Assembly (NCBI GenBank): GCA_034435615.1
Contig: DAOTWZ010000043.1
Span: 1-35,327 of the forward strand
Reading direction: 5' to 3'
DNA from: H17-190 sp034435615
Lineage (GTDB): Bacteria; Chloroflexota; Dehalococcoidia; SM23-28-2; HRBIN24
DNA length: 35,327 nt
Made by a program: the position numbers and the translations under genes. Positions 1-7,425 of this stretch are shown here, one piece after another; within the stretch, counting starts at the first letter, position 1, and the number at the start of each line of letters is the position of its first letter. The notes under the pieces are model-generated. The model was not told where the DNA came from and ran no database searches. It saw only the letters and a list, made by a program, of their open reading frames with translations.

Positions 1-1116
1 GTGGGCGGCCTGGTGGCCGCCAACCGCCTGCGCCAGCTCCTGCCCCGCCAGCATCGCGTCCTCCTCATAGACCGCAGCGCCATCCACGCCTTCGCCCCCG
101 CCTTCACCTGGGTGATGACGGGAGAGCAGAGGCCGGCCCGCATCGTGGGAGATCTGCGACACCTCCAGCGCAAAGGGATAGAGGTGGTGCTGGCCGAGGT
201 GACGGCCCTGGACGTGGAGCGCCGGCGCGTCTATCTGGGGGACCAGGGATACGTCTATGACTACCTCGTCCTCTCCCCCGGCGTCGAATACAGCACCGGC
301 GACATCCCCGGCCTGGGCCTGGCCTGGACCTTCTACTCCCTGGACGGGGCCGAGGCCCTGGCGGAGGAGCTGGCCAAGCTCCAGGAGGGGCGCATCGTCA
401 TCCTCATACCGTCCGCCCCCTACAAGTGCCCCGCCGCCCCCTATGAGGGGGCGCTGCTACTGGACTACTACTTCCGCCGCCGCGGCCGCCGCCACAGCGT
501 AGAGATCGCCATCTTCACCCCGGAGCCCTACCCCCTGCCGGTGGCCGGCCCGTCGGTGGGGGAGCAGGTGCTGGAGATGCTGGACCGCCGGGGCATCCGC
601 TTCACCCCGGGCGCCCGCGTCCGGGCGGTGGACCAGGAGGGGCGCAGGATAAGCTTCGCCGACGGCAGCGAGGCCCCCTTCGACCTCCTCATCGGCGTGC
701 CGGTGCACGGGGCGCCCCGCCTGGTGCGAGAGGCCGGGCTGGTGGGCCCGAGCGGCTGGATAGAGCCCGACCCCTACACCCTGGCCACCGCCTGGGAGGG
801 CGTCTACGCCCTGGGAGACGTCACCCACATACCGCTGGCCCACGGGCTACCCCTGCCCAAGGCCGGCGTCTTCGCCCATGGGGAGGCGGAGACGGTGGCC
901 CGCAACATCGCCGCCGAGATCGAGGGCAGCCCCCAGCGCTGGGCCTTCGACGGCCACGGCCAGTGCTTCCTGGAGACGGGCTACGGCCGGGCCGCCCTCG
1001 TCCAGGGGGACTTCTTCGCCGAGCCCGCCCCCAGGGTGGAGCTGCGGCGGCCTGGCCGCTTCTGGCACCTGGTGAAGGCCGGCTTCGCCCGCTGGTGGCT
1101 CTGGCGCTGGCTGTAG
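1..1116 (+). CDS. Sulfide:quinone reductase-like FAD oxidoreductase, 5' truncated
   Basis: This is a two-dinucleotide-binding-domain flavoprotein of the sulfide:quinone reductase / type II NADH dehydrogenase group, which passes electrons to membrane quinone. The frame is open at base 1, and the first residues (VGGLVAANRL) are the end of the N-terminal GxGxxG FAD loop, so only a short N-terminus is missing. A Cys sits in the motif YKCPAAPYE (about residues 141-149), a position conserved in this group. The second FAD-binding motif, VYALGDVTHIP, is near residue 268. The late GHGQCFLETG motif and the Trp-rich amphipathic C-terminus (ending WWLWRWL) resemble the membrane-anchoring tail of sulfide:quinone reductases. 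The substrate is not certain, because related flavoproteins use NADH or other donors. It converges on the enoyl-CoA hydratase gene with a 7-nt gap. Confidence 0.8.
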   Translation: MGGLVAANRLRQLLPRQHRVLLIDRSAIHAFAPAFTWVMTGEQRPARIVGDLRHLQRKGIEVVLAEVTALDVERRRVYLGDQGYVYDYLVLSPGVEYSTGDIPGLGLAWTFYSLDGAEALAEELAKLQEGRIVILIPSAPYKCPAAPYEGALLLDYYFRRRGRRHSVEIAIFTPEPYPLPVAGPSVGEQVLEMLDRRGIRFTPGARVRAVDQEGRRISFADGSEAPFDLLIGVPVHGAPRLVREAGLVGPSGWIEPDPYTLATAWEGVYALGDVTHIPLAHGLPLPKAGVFAHGEAETVARNIAAEIEGSPQRWAFDGHGQCFLETGYGRAALVQGDFFAEPAPRVELRRPGRFWHLVKAGFARWWLWRWL

Positions 1117-1123
1117 CGGCCGC

Positions 1124-1933
1124 CTAGCGGCCAGGGAAGAGGGGCCGCCGCTTCTCGGCGAAGGCCCTGGCCCCCTCCTGCATGTCCTGAGTAGCCAGCA
1201 GGGCCAGGATCAGCTCCGTCTCGTGCTGCAAGGCGTGCCAGAGGGTGGACTCCGCCCCCATCTGCAGGCTGGACTTGTGCATAGCCACCGCCACCGGCGA
1301 GTTGGCCATGATCTCCCGGGCCACCTCCCGCACCGCCTCCATGAGCTGGGCCCGCGGCACCACCTTATTGACCAGCCCCAGCGCCAGCGCCTCCCGGGCG
1401 GTGATGCGCCGCGCCGTAAAGGCCAGCTCCTTGGCCCGCGGGAGGGGCAGCAGGCGGCTTATGCCGTAGGTGATGCCGCCGGTGATGGTCATGCCGATGC
1501 TCGCCTCCGGGAAGCCCAGGCGCGCCTCCTCCGCCGCGTAGGCGAAATCGCAGATGAGGGCCAGCTCCAGGCCGGCGCCCAGCGCCCAGCCGTTGACGGC
1601 GGCGATGACCGGCTTGGGCATCCGCACGATGTCCAGGGAGACCTGCTGCAGCAGGAGGGTGATCTCCCGTACCGCCATCATGCTGCCGCGGCCGGCCAGC
1701 GCCTCCTCCATTAGGCGGGCCACCTCTTTGATATCGTCGCCAGCGCAGAAGACGTCCCCCACGCCGGTGATGACGACGACGCGCACCTCCTCGTCCCCGC
1801 CCAGCTCCTCCAGCACCCGGTGGAGACGCTCCCAGCCGGCCCTGGGGAGGGCGTTGCGCGCCTCCGGCCGGTCCAGGGTCACGGTGGCGATGCCCCCGTC
1901 CCTGGCCACTGAGACCCACTGCTCGGCGGTCAT
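1124..1933 (-). CDS. Enoyl-CoA hydratase/isomerase family protein
   Basis: This 269-residue crotonase-fold protein is of usual family length. It probably hydrates a trans-2-enoyl-CoA in fatty-acid or related acyl-CoA breakdown in the cytoplasm. The CoA-binding/oxyanion segments are visible as ARNALPRAGW, VFCAGDDIKE and NGWALGAGLELAL. Both acidic residues needed for hydration in rat crotonase have counterparts: the Glu in GAGLE and the Glu in GFPEASIG. That favours hydratase over a non-hydratase paralogue, but the acyl substrate cannot be read from sequence. The ATG is preceded by AAGGAGGG at good spacing, and a promoter with a 17-nt spacer lies at 1981-2009. It is transcribed alone, divergently from asd. 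Confidence 0.85.
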   Translation of the reverse strand: MTAEQWVSVARDGGIATVTLDRPEARNALPRAGWERLHRVLEELGGDEEVRVVVITGVGDVFCAGDDIKEVARLMEEALAGRGSMMAVREITLLLQQVSLDIVRMPKPVIAAVNGWALGAGLELALICDFAYAAEEARLGFPEASIGMTITGGITYGISRLLPLPRAKELAFTARRITAREALALGLVNKVVPRAQLMEAVREVAREIMANSPVAVAMHKSSLQMGAESTLWHALQHETELILALLATQDMQEGARAFAEKRRPLFPGR

Positions 1934-1980
1934 GGTCCCTCCTTTCGCTGCAGGCCCGCACAGACCCCGACGTTGGGGCC

Positions 1981-2009
1981 ATGGTAGGGCCCGGCCCGGC
2001 CTCCGTCAA
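1981..2009 (-). promoter_or_regulatory. Promoter of the enoyl-CoA hydratase gene
   Basis: On the minus strand, TTGACG (2009-2004) and TACCAT (1986-1981) are separated by exactly 17 nt. Transcription would start near 1974, giving a leader of about 40 nt with a strong Shine-Dalgarno. The inference is from sequence only. Confidence 0.6.
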
Positions 2010-2025
2010 CGCCGAAGGCCCGCCC

Positions 2026-2054
2026 TTGCCACCCCTGGGGGCATCGGTTAAGAT
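2026..2054 (+). promoter_or_regulatory. Promoter of asd-dapA
   Basis: TTGCCA (2026-2031) and TAAGAT (2049-2054) are separated by 17 nt. The predicted start of transcription near 2061 lies downstream of the alternative in-frame ATG at 2053, which supports the asd start at 2095. The -10 is 40 bp from the divergent hydratase promoter's -10 region. Confidence 0.6.
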
Positions 2055-2094
2055 GGAGCCACGTGACCGACTCCTCCACCCCCGGCGACACGAG

Positions 2095-3111
2095 ATGGGC
2101 CGCAAGCTGAACGTAGCCATCGTCGGCGCCACCGGCCTGGTAGGCCGGGAGCTGCTGAAGGTCTTCCGGGAGCGGGACTTCCCCATCGGCAGCCTGCGGC
2201 TGCTGGCCTCAGCCCGCTCCGCCGGCGCCCGCCTCCCCTTCGGCGACGAGAAGATCGTGGTAGAGGAGACTGCCCCGGACTCCTTCCAGGGGGCGGACCT
2301 GGTCTTCTTCTCCGCCAGCAGCCAGGTCTCCCGGGAACTGGTTCCCCACGCCGTCAGGGCGGGCGCTGTCGTCATCGACGACTCCAAGGCATGGCGGCTG
2401 GAGCCCCACGTGCCGCTGGTGGTGCCGGAGGTGAACGCCGAGGCTCTCCAGGGCCATCAGGGCATCATCTCCACCCCCAACTGCGAGGTGACGCCCCTGG
2501 TCCTCTGCTTGTGGCCCCTCCACCAGCGGGTGCCCGTTCGGCGCATCATCGTGGATACCTACCAGTCCGTCTCGGGTACGGGCTACGCCGCCATGCAGGA
2601 GCTGGTAGAGCAGGCCAAGACCGCCCTGGCCGGCCAGACGGCCGAGCCCCAGGTCTACCCGCATCCCATCGCCTTCAACGTCTTCCCCCACGTGGAGGAC
2701 TTCCAGGAGGACGGCTACACCAAGGAAGAGGCCACCATAGTCCACGAGACCCGCAAGCTGATGGGAGAGCCCTCCCTGGCCATCTCCGCTACCTGCGTGC
2801 GGGTGCCGGTGATGATAGGCCACAGCCTGGCCGTCCACGTGGAGTTCCAGGGGGCCCTGGACCCCAGGGAGGCGCGGGAGATACTCATAGAGGCGCCCGG
2901 TGTCCAGGTGCTGGACGACCCCGGCCGCCACCTCTACCCCACGCCCCTGGCCGCCGCCGGCGCCGACGTGGCCATGGTGGGACGGATACGGCGCAGCAGC
3001 GCCAGCGAGAACGGACTGGCCCTCTGGATCGCCTGCGACAACCTGCGCAAGGGCGCCGCCCTCAACGCCGTGCAGATAGCCGAGGAGTTGCTGGCCCGCA
3101 ACCTGATATAA
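2095..3111 (+). CDS. asd: Aspartate-semialdehyde dehydrogenase
   Basis: This enzyme reduces 4-aspartyl phosphate to aspartate semialdehyde with NADPH, the branch point to lysine/diaminopimelate, threonine and methionine. The 338 residues match the family. The NADP loop GATGLVG is at about residues 11-17, FSASSQVSRELV follows, and the active-site Cys lies in STPNCEVTP (about residue 133). The usual small or hydroxyl residue after this Cys is Glu here. Later motifs include DTYQSVSGTGYAAMQEL and the substrate-binding Arg/His segment RVPVMIGHS. The open frame extends further upstream, but the promoter at 2026-2054 and the conserved N-terminus (KLNVAIVGATG) favour 2095. The Shine-Dalgarno is weak. 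dapA follows 24 nt later in the same operon. Confidence 0.93.
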   Translation: MGRKLNVAIVGATGLVGRELLKVFRERDFPIGSLRLLASARSAGARLPFGDEKIVVEETAPDSFQGADLVFFSASSQVSRELVPHAVRAGAVVIDDSKAWRLEPHVPLVVPEVNAEALQGHQGIISTPNCEVTPLVLCLWPLHQRVPVRRIIVDTYQSVSGTGYAAMQELVEQAKTALAGQTAEPQVYPHPIAFNVFPHVEDFQEDGYTKEEATIVHETRKLMGEPSLAISATCVRVPVMIGHSLAVHVEFQGALDPREAREILIEAPGVQVLDDPGRHLYPTPLAAAGADVAMVGRIRRSSASENGLALWIACDNLRKGAALNAVQIAEELLARNLI

Positions 3112-3135
3112 AAGAGACTCCAGGGAGGTGGAGCT

Positions 3136-4032
3136 ATGGAGATCGGCAGGTTGCTGACGGCTATGGTGACCCCCTTCGACGACCAGGGCCAGCTCGACTA
3201 CGCCCAGGCGAGACGGCTCGCCCTCTCGCTCCTGGAGTCGGGGAGCGATGGCCTGGTGGTGGCGGGCACCACCGGCGAGTCCCCCGTCCTGGAGCACGAG
3301 GAGAAGTTGCGCCTCTTCCGCGAGGTCAAGGAGGCCATAAGCGGGCGGGGCGCCCTGGTGGCCGGCACCGGCACCAATAACACCGCCGAGACGATAGAGC
3401 TCTCGCGGGAGGCGGAGCGGCTGGGGGTGGACGCCCTCCTCCTCATCACCCCCTATTACAACAAGCCCAGCCAGGAGGGGCTCTTCCAGCACTTCCGGGC
3501 CGTGGCCGAGGCGGTCAACATCCCCTGCATCCTCTACAACATACCCGGCCGGACCAGCGTCAACCTGGAGGCCCAGACCACCCTGCGGCTGGCCCAGATA
3601 GACAACATCATCGGCATCAAGGAGGGAAGCGGCGACCTGGTCCAAGTGACCCGCATCACGGCGGCGGCCCCGCCGGGCTTCCTGGTCTGGAGCGGCGATG
3701 ACGCCCTCACCCTGCCCATCATGGCCGTGGGGGGCTATGGCGTCGTCTCCGTCGTCTCCCACCTGGCGGGCGTGCAGTTCAAGGCCATGATGGAGGCCTA
3801 CCTGGCGGGCCAGGTGCAGGAGGCGGCCCGCATCCACCAGCGCCTCCTCCCGCTGATGACCATCCTCCTCACGGCCGCCCCCAACCCGGTGCCCATCAAG
3901 TACGCCCTCAACCAGATAGGGTTCCGGGTGGGCCGGCCACGCCTCCCCCTGGTGGAGCCGGACGAGGCGGCGGCCCAGCGCATCATGGCCGAGGTGCGCA
4001 AGGTCACCCTGGACCTCAAGGTGCCGGTGTAG
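3136..4032 (+). CDS. dapA: 4-hydroxy-tetrahydrodipicolinate synthase
   Basis: DapA condenses aspartate semialdehyde, made by the adjacent asd product, with pyruvate in the lysine/diaminopimelate pathway. The protein is a cytoplasmic TIM-barrel aldolase of 298 residues, the normal length. Visible active-site features are AGTTGES (Thr pair, about residues 43-49), LITPYYNKP (about 103-111), YNIPGRT with the catalytic Tyr (about 134), and the Schiff-base Lys in GIKEGSGD (about 162). A strong GGGAGG Shine-Dalgarno sits 8 nt before the ATG. The close paralogues N-acetylneuraminate lyase and KDG aldolase are less likely because asd is immediately upstream. Confidence 0.95.
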   Translation: MEIGRLLTAMVTPFDDQGQLDYAQARRLALSLLESGSDGLVVAGTTGESPVLEHEEKLRLFREVKEAISGRGALVAGTGTNNTAETIELSREAERLGVDALLLITPYYNKPSQEGLFQHFRAVAEAVNIPCILYNIPGRTSVNLEAQTTLRLAQIDNIIGIKEGSGDLVQVTRITAAAPPGFLVWSGDDALTLPIMAVGGYGVVSVVSHLAGVQFKAMMEAYLAGQVQEAARIHQRLLPLMTILLTAAPNPVPIKYALNQIGFRVGRPRLPLVEPDEAAAQRIMAEVRKVTLDLKVPV

Positions 4033-4093
4033 AGGAGCCTCCCCACCGGCGCAGAGGCGCCGCGGACCGCAGACCTGGCCCAGGAGAGGGGAG

Positions 4094-4786
4094 ATGTGCG
4101 CCTCCGCTCAGGATAGACCACAGCTCAAGGCCCTGGCCTTCGACGCCTACGGCACCCTGTTCGACATCCAGAGCCTGGCCGCCACCGCCGAGGAGCTCTT
4201 CCCCGGTCACGGTCAGGCGCTGGCCCAACTGTGGCGCACCCGTCAACTGGAGTACACCTGGCTCATCAGCCTCATGGACCGCTACGAGGACTTCGGCCGC
4301 ATCACCCGTCGCGCCCTGGCCCAGGCGACCAAGCTCCTGGGCCTCCCCCTGGACGAGGCGGCCGCCCTGCGCCTCATGGAGGCCTATCTGCGCCTCCCAC
4401 CCTACGGGGACGTCCCCGGCGCCCTGGAGGCCCTCGGCCAGCGCTACCCCCTGGCCATCCTCTCCAACGGGTCCCCTCAGATGCTCCAGCCACTGCTGGA
4501 GCACGCCGGCCTGGCCCGGCTCTTCACCGCCATCCTCAGCGCCGACGAAGCCGCCATCTACAAGCCCAGCCCCCGGGTCTATATCCTGGCCTGTCACAGG
4601 CTAAACCTAACGCCAATGGAGATCGGCTTCGTCTCCGCCAACCCCTTCGACGTGGCCGGGGCCAAGAGCTTCGGCTTCTGGGTCTGCCGCGTAGACCGCA
4701 CGGGCATCCCCCTGGAGGAGCTGCCCGGCCAGCCCGACCTCACCGTGCCAGACCTCACGGCGCTGGCCCGCCACCTGGGGGCCTGA
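4094..4786 (+). CDS. Type II (S)-2-haloacid dehalogenase-like HAD hydrolase
   Basis: This 230-residue HAD-superfamily hydrolase is of the haloacid dehalogenase type II group, which displaces halide from (S)-2-haloalkanoates through an aspartyl-ester intermediate. The full set of family residues appears to be present: nucleophile Asp17 in FDAYGTLFD, an Arg in the TRQLEYTWL segment, Ser-Asn in ILSNGSP, Lys in KPSPRVY, and SANPFD supplying the Ser/Asn/Asp triad. Halide removal is the family's defined reaction, but many annotated members act on unknown substrates. The gene lies 61 nt after dapA, is preceded by GGAGAGGGGAG, and probably reads through from asd-dapA. The gap holds a 6-bp GC hairpin (4047-4062) without a T tract. 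Confidence 0.8.
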   Translation: MCASAQDRPQLKALAFDAYGTLFDIQSLAATAEELFPGHGQALAQLWRTRQLEYTWLISLMDRYEDFGRITRRALAQATKLLGLPLDEAAALRLMEAYLRLPPYGDVPGALEALGQRYPLAILSNGSPQMLQPLLEHAGLARLFTAILSADEAAIYKPSPRVYILACHRLNLTPMEIGFVSANPFDVAGAKSFGFWVCRVDRTGIPLEELPGQPDLTVPDLTALARHLGA

Positions 4787-4902
4787 CGCCCTGCGCCCGG
4801 GCCCGAAGCGGGGGCCGATATCCTCTCAAGACGTCTCCGGCGAGGGCGGTAGGGAGGACAGGGCGACGGAAGCAGGGGAGGGTGCCTGACCCCCGACGAG
4901 GG

Positions 4903-5388
4903 CTACGGCCGCTCCCGCTGGGCCAGGAAGCGCTCCCAGCGCCGGCGCAGGACGGACTGGCCCCAGCGGTAGCCCAGGGCATCCCCCACCGTGTTGGCCA
5001 GGTTGGCGAAGAAGACGTAGCTGAAGGCCAGAATGCCGAAGAGCCCCAGCACCGTCCACCAGTGCACATCGAAGAAGGCGATGGGCAGCAGGGAGAGGAC
5101 GATACCCGCCACCAGGCCAGCATAGGCCAGCGTGCGCACCACCAGCCCCTCGCGGAAGCGCTGCGCCTCCACCATGGCCAGCACCTCCAGCGGCAGCCGC
5201 TCCGCCGGCGGGCGCTCCGCCGTGGCCAGGCCGCAGTGGGGACAGACCGCCTCACCCTGGCGGAGGGGATGATAGCAGCCCCCGCAGAAGCGGCCGGTAT
5301 TGGGCGCCCGCCCCTCCAGCATCTCCTGCACCGCCTCCAGGAGCCGCTCGGAGGGGAGGGGTCGCTGCGGAAGACGGGTCACGCTCAT
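4903..5388 (-). CDS. Small membrane protein with N-terminal zinc ribbon
   Basis: I do not recognise a named family. The 161-residue protein has a treble-clef/zinc-ribbon-like pair of CxxC motifs (Cys35, 38, 49, 52; FCGGC and CPHCG). A charged helix follows, then two hydrophobic segments (around AYAGLVAGIVLSLLP and VLGLFGILAFSYVFF) and a basic C-terminal tail. It is probably a membrane protein with a cytoplasmic metal-binding head. A longer start, GTG at 5451, overlaps the stop of the upstream CopD-like gene (GTGA) and would add 21 residues. I chose ATG 5388 because the extra segment is low in conserved character, but translational coupling from 5451 is possible. It is the last gene of the purA operon. 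Confidence 0.7.
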   Translation of the reverse strand: MSVTRLPQRPLPSERLLEAVQEMLEGRAPNTGRFCGGCYHPLRQGEAVCPHCGLATAERPPAERLPLEVLAMVEAQRFREGLVVRTLAYAGLVAGIVLSLLPIAFFDVHWWTVLGLFGILAFSYVFFANLANTVGDALGYRWGQSVLRRRWERFLAQRERP

Positions 5389-5447
5389 CCTGCCGGACTC
5401 CAGTGTAGCGCCGTCGCTCCCCTGGCCCAAGAGCCGACGTCCGGCCC

Positions 5448-5957
5448 TCACACCGGCTGGAAGGAGAAGGCGTGATTGGCCAGGAGCGCCGCGGCGAAGA
5501 GGATCCCCAGGGAGGCCAGCAGCACCAGGGCGCTCAGGAGCATCGTCGCCCGGCGCACCCGGGCCAGCTCCGGCGAGGGAGGGCCGCCCGCGGAGGCCTC
5601 CATCAGCCGCAACTGGCGCGGCCCCACCACGAAGGAATGGAGGGCCGTCAGAATCACCGCCAGCCCCAGCAGGGACATCTTGGTAACGAAGATCCAGAGA
5701 TAGCGCAGGTCAGGGTTGAAGACATCGAAGCCATCGTCTATGCGCTGGAACAGGTTGCTGATGCCGCTCAGCACCAGCACCACCAGGGCAGCGCCGCCCA
5801 GCCAGCCGAAGCGCTGCGTCAGCACCCGCAACGCCCTGGCGCGGGCGGGAGGCTCCAGCACCCGCAGGGCGGGGATCACCAGCACCAGGAAGAGCTGCGG
5901 CCCCACCCAGGCGGTGGCAGCCACGATATGCAGCCAGAAGGTGATGGTGCTGGTCAC
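5448..5957 (-). CDS. CopD-like four-helix membrane protein
   Basis: This 169-residue integral membrane protein has about four transmembrane helices. The opening HIVAATAWVGPQLF and the later LHSFVVGP resemble the copper-resistance-D / DUF2269 type of small membrane proteins. The biochemical role of these single-domain forms is not established, and copper transport is only suggested by the family name. The start is GTG with GGGAGG about 7 nt upstream. The gene begins 15 nt after the purA stop and overlaps or abuts the zinc-ribbon gene, so the three are almost certainly co-transcribed. No metal-binding cluster beyond isolated His residues is visible. Confidence 0.7.
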   Translation of the reverse strand: MTSTITFWLHIVAATAWVGPQLFLVLVIPALRVLEPPARARALRVLTQRFGWLGGAALVVLVLSGISNLFQRIDDGFDVFNPDLRYLWIFVTKMSLLGLAVILTALHSFVVGPRQLRLMEASAGGPPSPELARVRRATMLLSALVLLASLGILFAAALLANHAFSFQPV

Positions 5958-5972
5958 CCCAAGCCTCCCGCT

Positions 5973-7271
5973 CTACAGGACCTCCTTGATGACGATGGCC
6001 TGCTCCCGCTCCGGCCCCACCGATACCAGATGCACCGGCACCCCCAGCAGCTCCTCGATGCGGCGCACGTAGGCCTGGGCCCGCGGCGGCAGGTCAGCGA
6101 AGCGACGCACCCCGGAGGTGTCCTCCAGCCAGCCCGGCAGCTCCTCATACACGGGCTGGACGCGGAAGAGGGCGGAGGTGCTGGCCGGGAAGGAGTCCAT
6201 CACCTGACCGTCCAGACGGTAGGCGGTGCAGACGCGTATGGTATCGAACTGGTCCAGCACGTCCAGGCGGGTGAGGGCTACCGCCGTCAGGCCGTTGGCC
6301 CGCGCCGTGTAGCGGGAGGCCACGGCATCGAACCAGCCACAGCGACGCGGCCGGCCCGTGGTGGCCCCGTACTCCGGGCGGGGGCCGGCCTCCCGCAGCC
6401 GGTCGCCCAGCTCGTCCGTCAGCTCCGTGGGCATAGGGCCGTTGCCCACGCGCGTCATGTAGGACTTGTACACCCCCACCACGGCGCTCACCTGCGTGGG
6501 GCCGATGCCCAGACCCAGGCAGGCACCCCCGGCCAGGGAGGAAGGGGTGGAGGAGGTGACATACTCGTAGGTGCCCAGGTCCAGGTCCAGGAGCGCCCCC
6601 TGCGCTCCCTCCAGGAGCACCATCTCCTGACGGGCCAGCGCTTCCTGGGCCAGGAGGGCCGTGTCCGCCACGAAGGGCCGCAGGCGGGCGCCGTACTCGG
6701 CATACTCGTCGAAGATGGCCTCTGCCTCCAGGGGCGGGGCGTCATACAGGCGGGTGAGGATGGCGTTCTTGACGGGGAGCACCTTGGCCAACCGCTCCCG
6801 CAGTGCCTCCGGGTCCGCCAGCTCCACCATGCGCACCCCCAGGCGGCCCACCTTGTCCACAAAGGTGGGGCCGACGCCACGGCCGGTGGTGCCGATGGCC
6901 CCCTTGCCCCGCATCTCCTCCTCCAGCCGGTCCAGGAGGGGATGCCAGGGCATGGTGACGTGAGCGCGGTCGCTGACGAAGAGGCGCCCCCGCACCCTCA
7001 CCCCCCGCTCCTCCAGGGACTGGATCTCCTCCAAGAGCACCCTGGGGTCCACCGCCACCCCCTGGCCGATGAGGCAGAGCTTGTCAGGATAAAAGATGCC
7101 AGCGGGCACCAGGTGCAGGCGGAACTCACCCAGAGAGTTGACGATGGTATGGCCAGCGTTGCTCCCTGCAGAGTAGCGGGCCACCACCTGGGCCCGCTGG
7201 GCCAGCAGGTCCACCACGCGTCCCTTGCCCTCGTCCCCCCACTGACCGCCCACTACCACCACTGCCGGCAT
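5973..7271 (-). CDS. purA: Adenylosuccinate synthetase
   Basis: PurA joins aspartate to IMP using GTP, the first committed step from IMP to AMP, in the cytoplasm. The 432 residues match the family (about 430). The N-terminus shows the GTP/IMP-binding loop GGQWGDEGKGR, in which the usual final Lys is Arg. It is followed by the GSNAGHTIV segment with the catalytic His. GTTGRGVGPTFVDK and, late in the protein, TGRPRRCGWFD are also typical. The ATG at 7271 is chosen because the family begins at this point and a GAGGAGGAG Shine-Dalgarno precedes it; the open frame extends upstream without similarity. It is driven by the promoter at 7324-7352 and followed by the CopD-like gene. Confidence 0.95.
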   Translation of the reverse strand: MPAVVVVGGQWGDEGKGRVVDLLAQRAQVVARYSAGSNAGHTIVNSLGEFRLHLVPAGIFYPDKLCLIGQGVAVDPRVLLEEIQSLEERGVRVRGRLFVSDRAHVTMPWHPLLDRLEEEMRGKGAIGTTGRGVGPTFVDKVGRLGVRMVELADPEALRERLAKVLPVKNAILTRLYDAPPLEAEAIFDEYAEYGARLRPFVADTALLAQEALARQEMVLLEGAQGALLDLDLGTYEYVTSSTPSSLAGGACLGLGIGPTQVSAVVGVYKSYMTRVGNGPMPTELTDELGDRLREAGPRPEYGATTGRPRRCGWFDAVASRYTARANGLTAVALTRLDVLDQFDTIRVCTAYRLDGQVMDSFPASTSALFRVQPVYEELPGWLEDTSGVRRFADLPPRAQAYVRRIEELLGVPVHLVSVGPEREQAIVIKEVL

Positions 7272-7323
7272 ACGTTCTCCTCCTCGTCCGCCCGCTAGGA
7301 TAGGCCCTTCAAGGCCGCCGCGC

Positions 7324-7352
7324 AGTATAAGGGCAGGGCTAGTAAGGGTCAA
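7324..7352 (-). promoter_or_regulatory. purA: Promoter of the purA operon
   Basis: On the minus strand, TTGACC (7352-7347), a 17-nt spacer and TATACT (7329-7324) form one of the best sigma-70-type promoters in the window. The predicted leader is about 46 nt. No PurR-like operator or riboswitch fold is apparent in it. Confidence 0.7.
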
Positions 7353-7360
7353 GGCCCAGG

Positions 7361-7390
7361 TTGTCCCAGTAGCTACACGCCTCTTACCAT
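7361..7390 (+). promoter_or_regulatory. Promoter of the CoA-disulfide reductase-like gene
   Basis: TTGTCC (7361-7366) and TACCAT (7385-7390) are separated by 18 nt. The -35 element begins 8 nt beyond the -35 of the divergent purA promoter, so RNA polymerases at the two sites would compete. The predicted leader is about 29 nt. Confidence 0.5.
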
Positions 7391-7425
7391 ATCCCCGAGG
7401 GGCACCAGCCAGGAGGGGAGAGAGG

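Noticed and set aside
2209..3837. 542-codon open frame on the minus strand
   Set aside because: Antisense to asd and dapA, both of which have complete active-site motifs.
4047..4062. 6-bp hairpin between dapA and the dehalogenase gene as a terminator
   Set aside because: Short stem and no T tract; more likely incidental in GC-rich DNA, with read-through expected.
5472..7298. 608-codon open frame on the plus strand
   Set aside because: Antisense to purA and the CopD-like gene; composition is His/Gln/Gly-rich without recognisable domains.
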